From the NCBI RefSeq assembly GCF_003477525.1, contig NZ_QUDO01000034.1, positions 1 through 41,652 on the forward strand: a stretch of DNA of 41,652 nt. Direction: 5' to 3'. A model generated the notes under the pieces. The model had not been told where the DNA came from, did no database searches, and saw only the letters and a list, made by a program, of their open reading frames with translations. A program made the translations under genes and the position numbers. This document shows positions 41,638 through 41,652 of this stretch, in pieces (position 1 is the first letter of the stretch; every line of letters begins with the position of its first letter). The DNA comes from Ruminococcus sp. AF41-9 (GTDB lineage Bacteria; Bacillota; Clostridia; Lachnospirales; Lachnospiraceae).

Positions 41638-41652
41638 GACGCAGGATTTCAC

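Overview
The window looks like a chromosomal segment of a gut-type Clostridia, most likely Lachnospiraceae (Blautia/Roseburia/Ruminococcus-like). The basis is moderate-to-low GC, strong GGAGG-type ribosome binding sites before almost every gene, a LacI-controlled GH36 alpha-galactosidase, AgrA/AgrC-type two-component remnants, an AAA-ATPase_like/PD-(D/E)XK gene and short clostridial-style promoters. This is inference; there is no rRNA or other taxonomic marker. I saw no tRNA, rRNA or CRISPR array.

Layout. (1) 1-119: right end of an IS200/IS605-type element, its terminal hairpin touching the stop codon of the next gene. (2) 117-5041, minus strand: carbohydrate cluster with GH36 alpha-galactosidase, LacI regulator, mannose-6-phosphate isomerase and a small membrane protein, behind a near-consensus promoter at 5136-5164. 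(3) 5316-8520, minus strand: housekeeping run of HD-domain hydrolase, YgjP-like metallopeptidase, EndoQ-like PHP endonuclease and YfcE-like phosphoesterase. (4) 8620-28092: a roughly 19.5-kb signalling locus, minus strand except for one inverted gene. In transcription order it encodes a secreted/membrane vWA protein with a cytoplasmic coiled coil, a GTPase with a Cys-rich knuckle, a giant GTPase-associated (GAP1-like) protein that is frameshifted here, an HTH-headed 543-aa protein, a membrane-anchored FHA protein, a SEDS (FtsW/RodA) polymerase, a class B PBP, [inverted divergent kinase], a PP2C phosphatase, a Ser/Thr kinase with DFD in place of DFG, a vWA-like protein, a degenerate vWA-like protein and a single-pass membrane protein. 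(5) 28247-31856, minus: anchored GH3 beta-N-acetylhexosaminidase, DHH/DHHA1 phosphoesterase and a calcineurin-like phosphoesterase. (6) 32037-38392, plus: AAA-ATPase_like/nuclease gene, a deletion-scarred response regulator/histidine kinase pair, an AraC regulator and glycogen phosphorylase. (7) 38593-41543: metallo-beta-lactamase-fold hydrolase and Crp/Fnr regulator (minus), a ~215-bp palindromic MITE-like repeat, and endonuclease III (plus).

The outstanding item is region 4. It joins phospho-signalling (two kinase-fold proteins, PP2C, FHA), a GTPase/GAP1-like pair, three vWA-type proteins and a dedicated SEDS-PBP peptidoglycan synthase pair in one compact locus. The SEDS/PBP/PP2C/kinase/FHA part parallels the actinobacterial fhaB-pstP-rodA-pbpA-pknA/B operon; the GTPase, GAP1-like and vWA part resembles NTPase-centred conflict or signalling systems. 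I infer a regulated envelope-remodelling or defence-type system whose wiring (Thr phosphorylation read by FHA, reset by PP2C, with a GTPase switch) can be proposed but not proven from sequence. The giant GAP1-like gene carries a one-base frameshift at a C4/G4 run (23501-23504), so in this assembly the system may be broken or the base may be a sequencing error.
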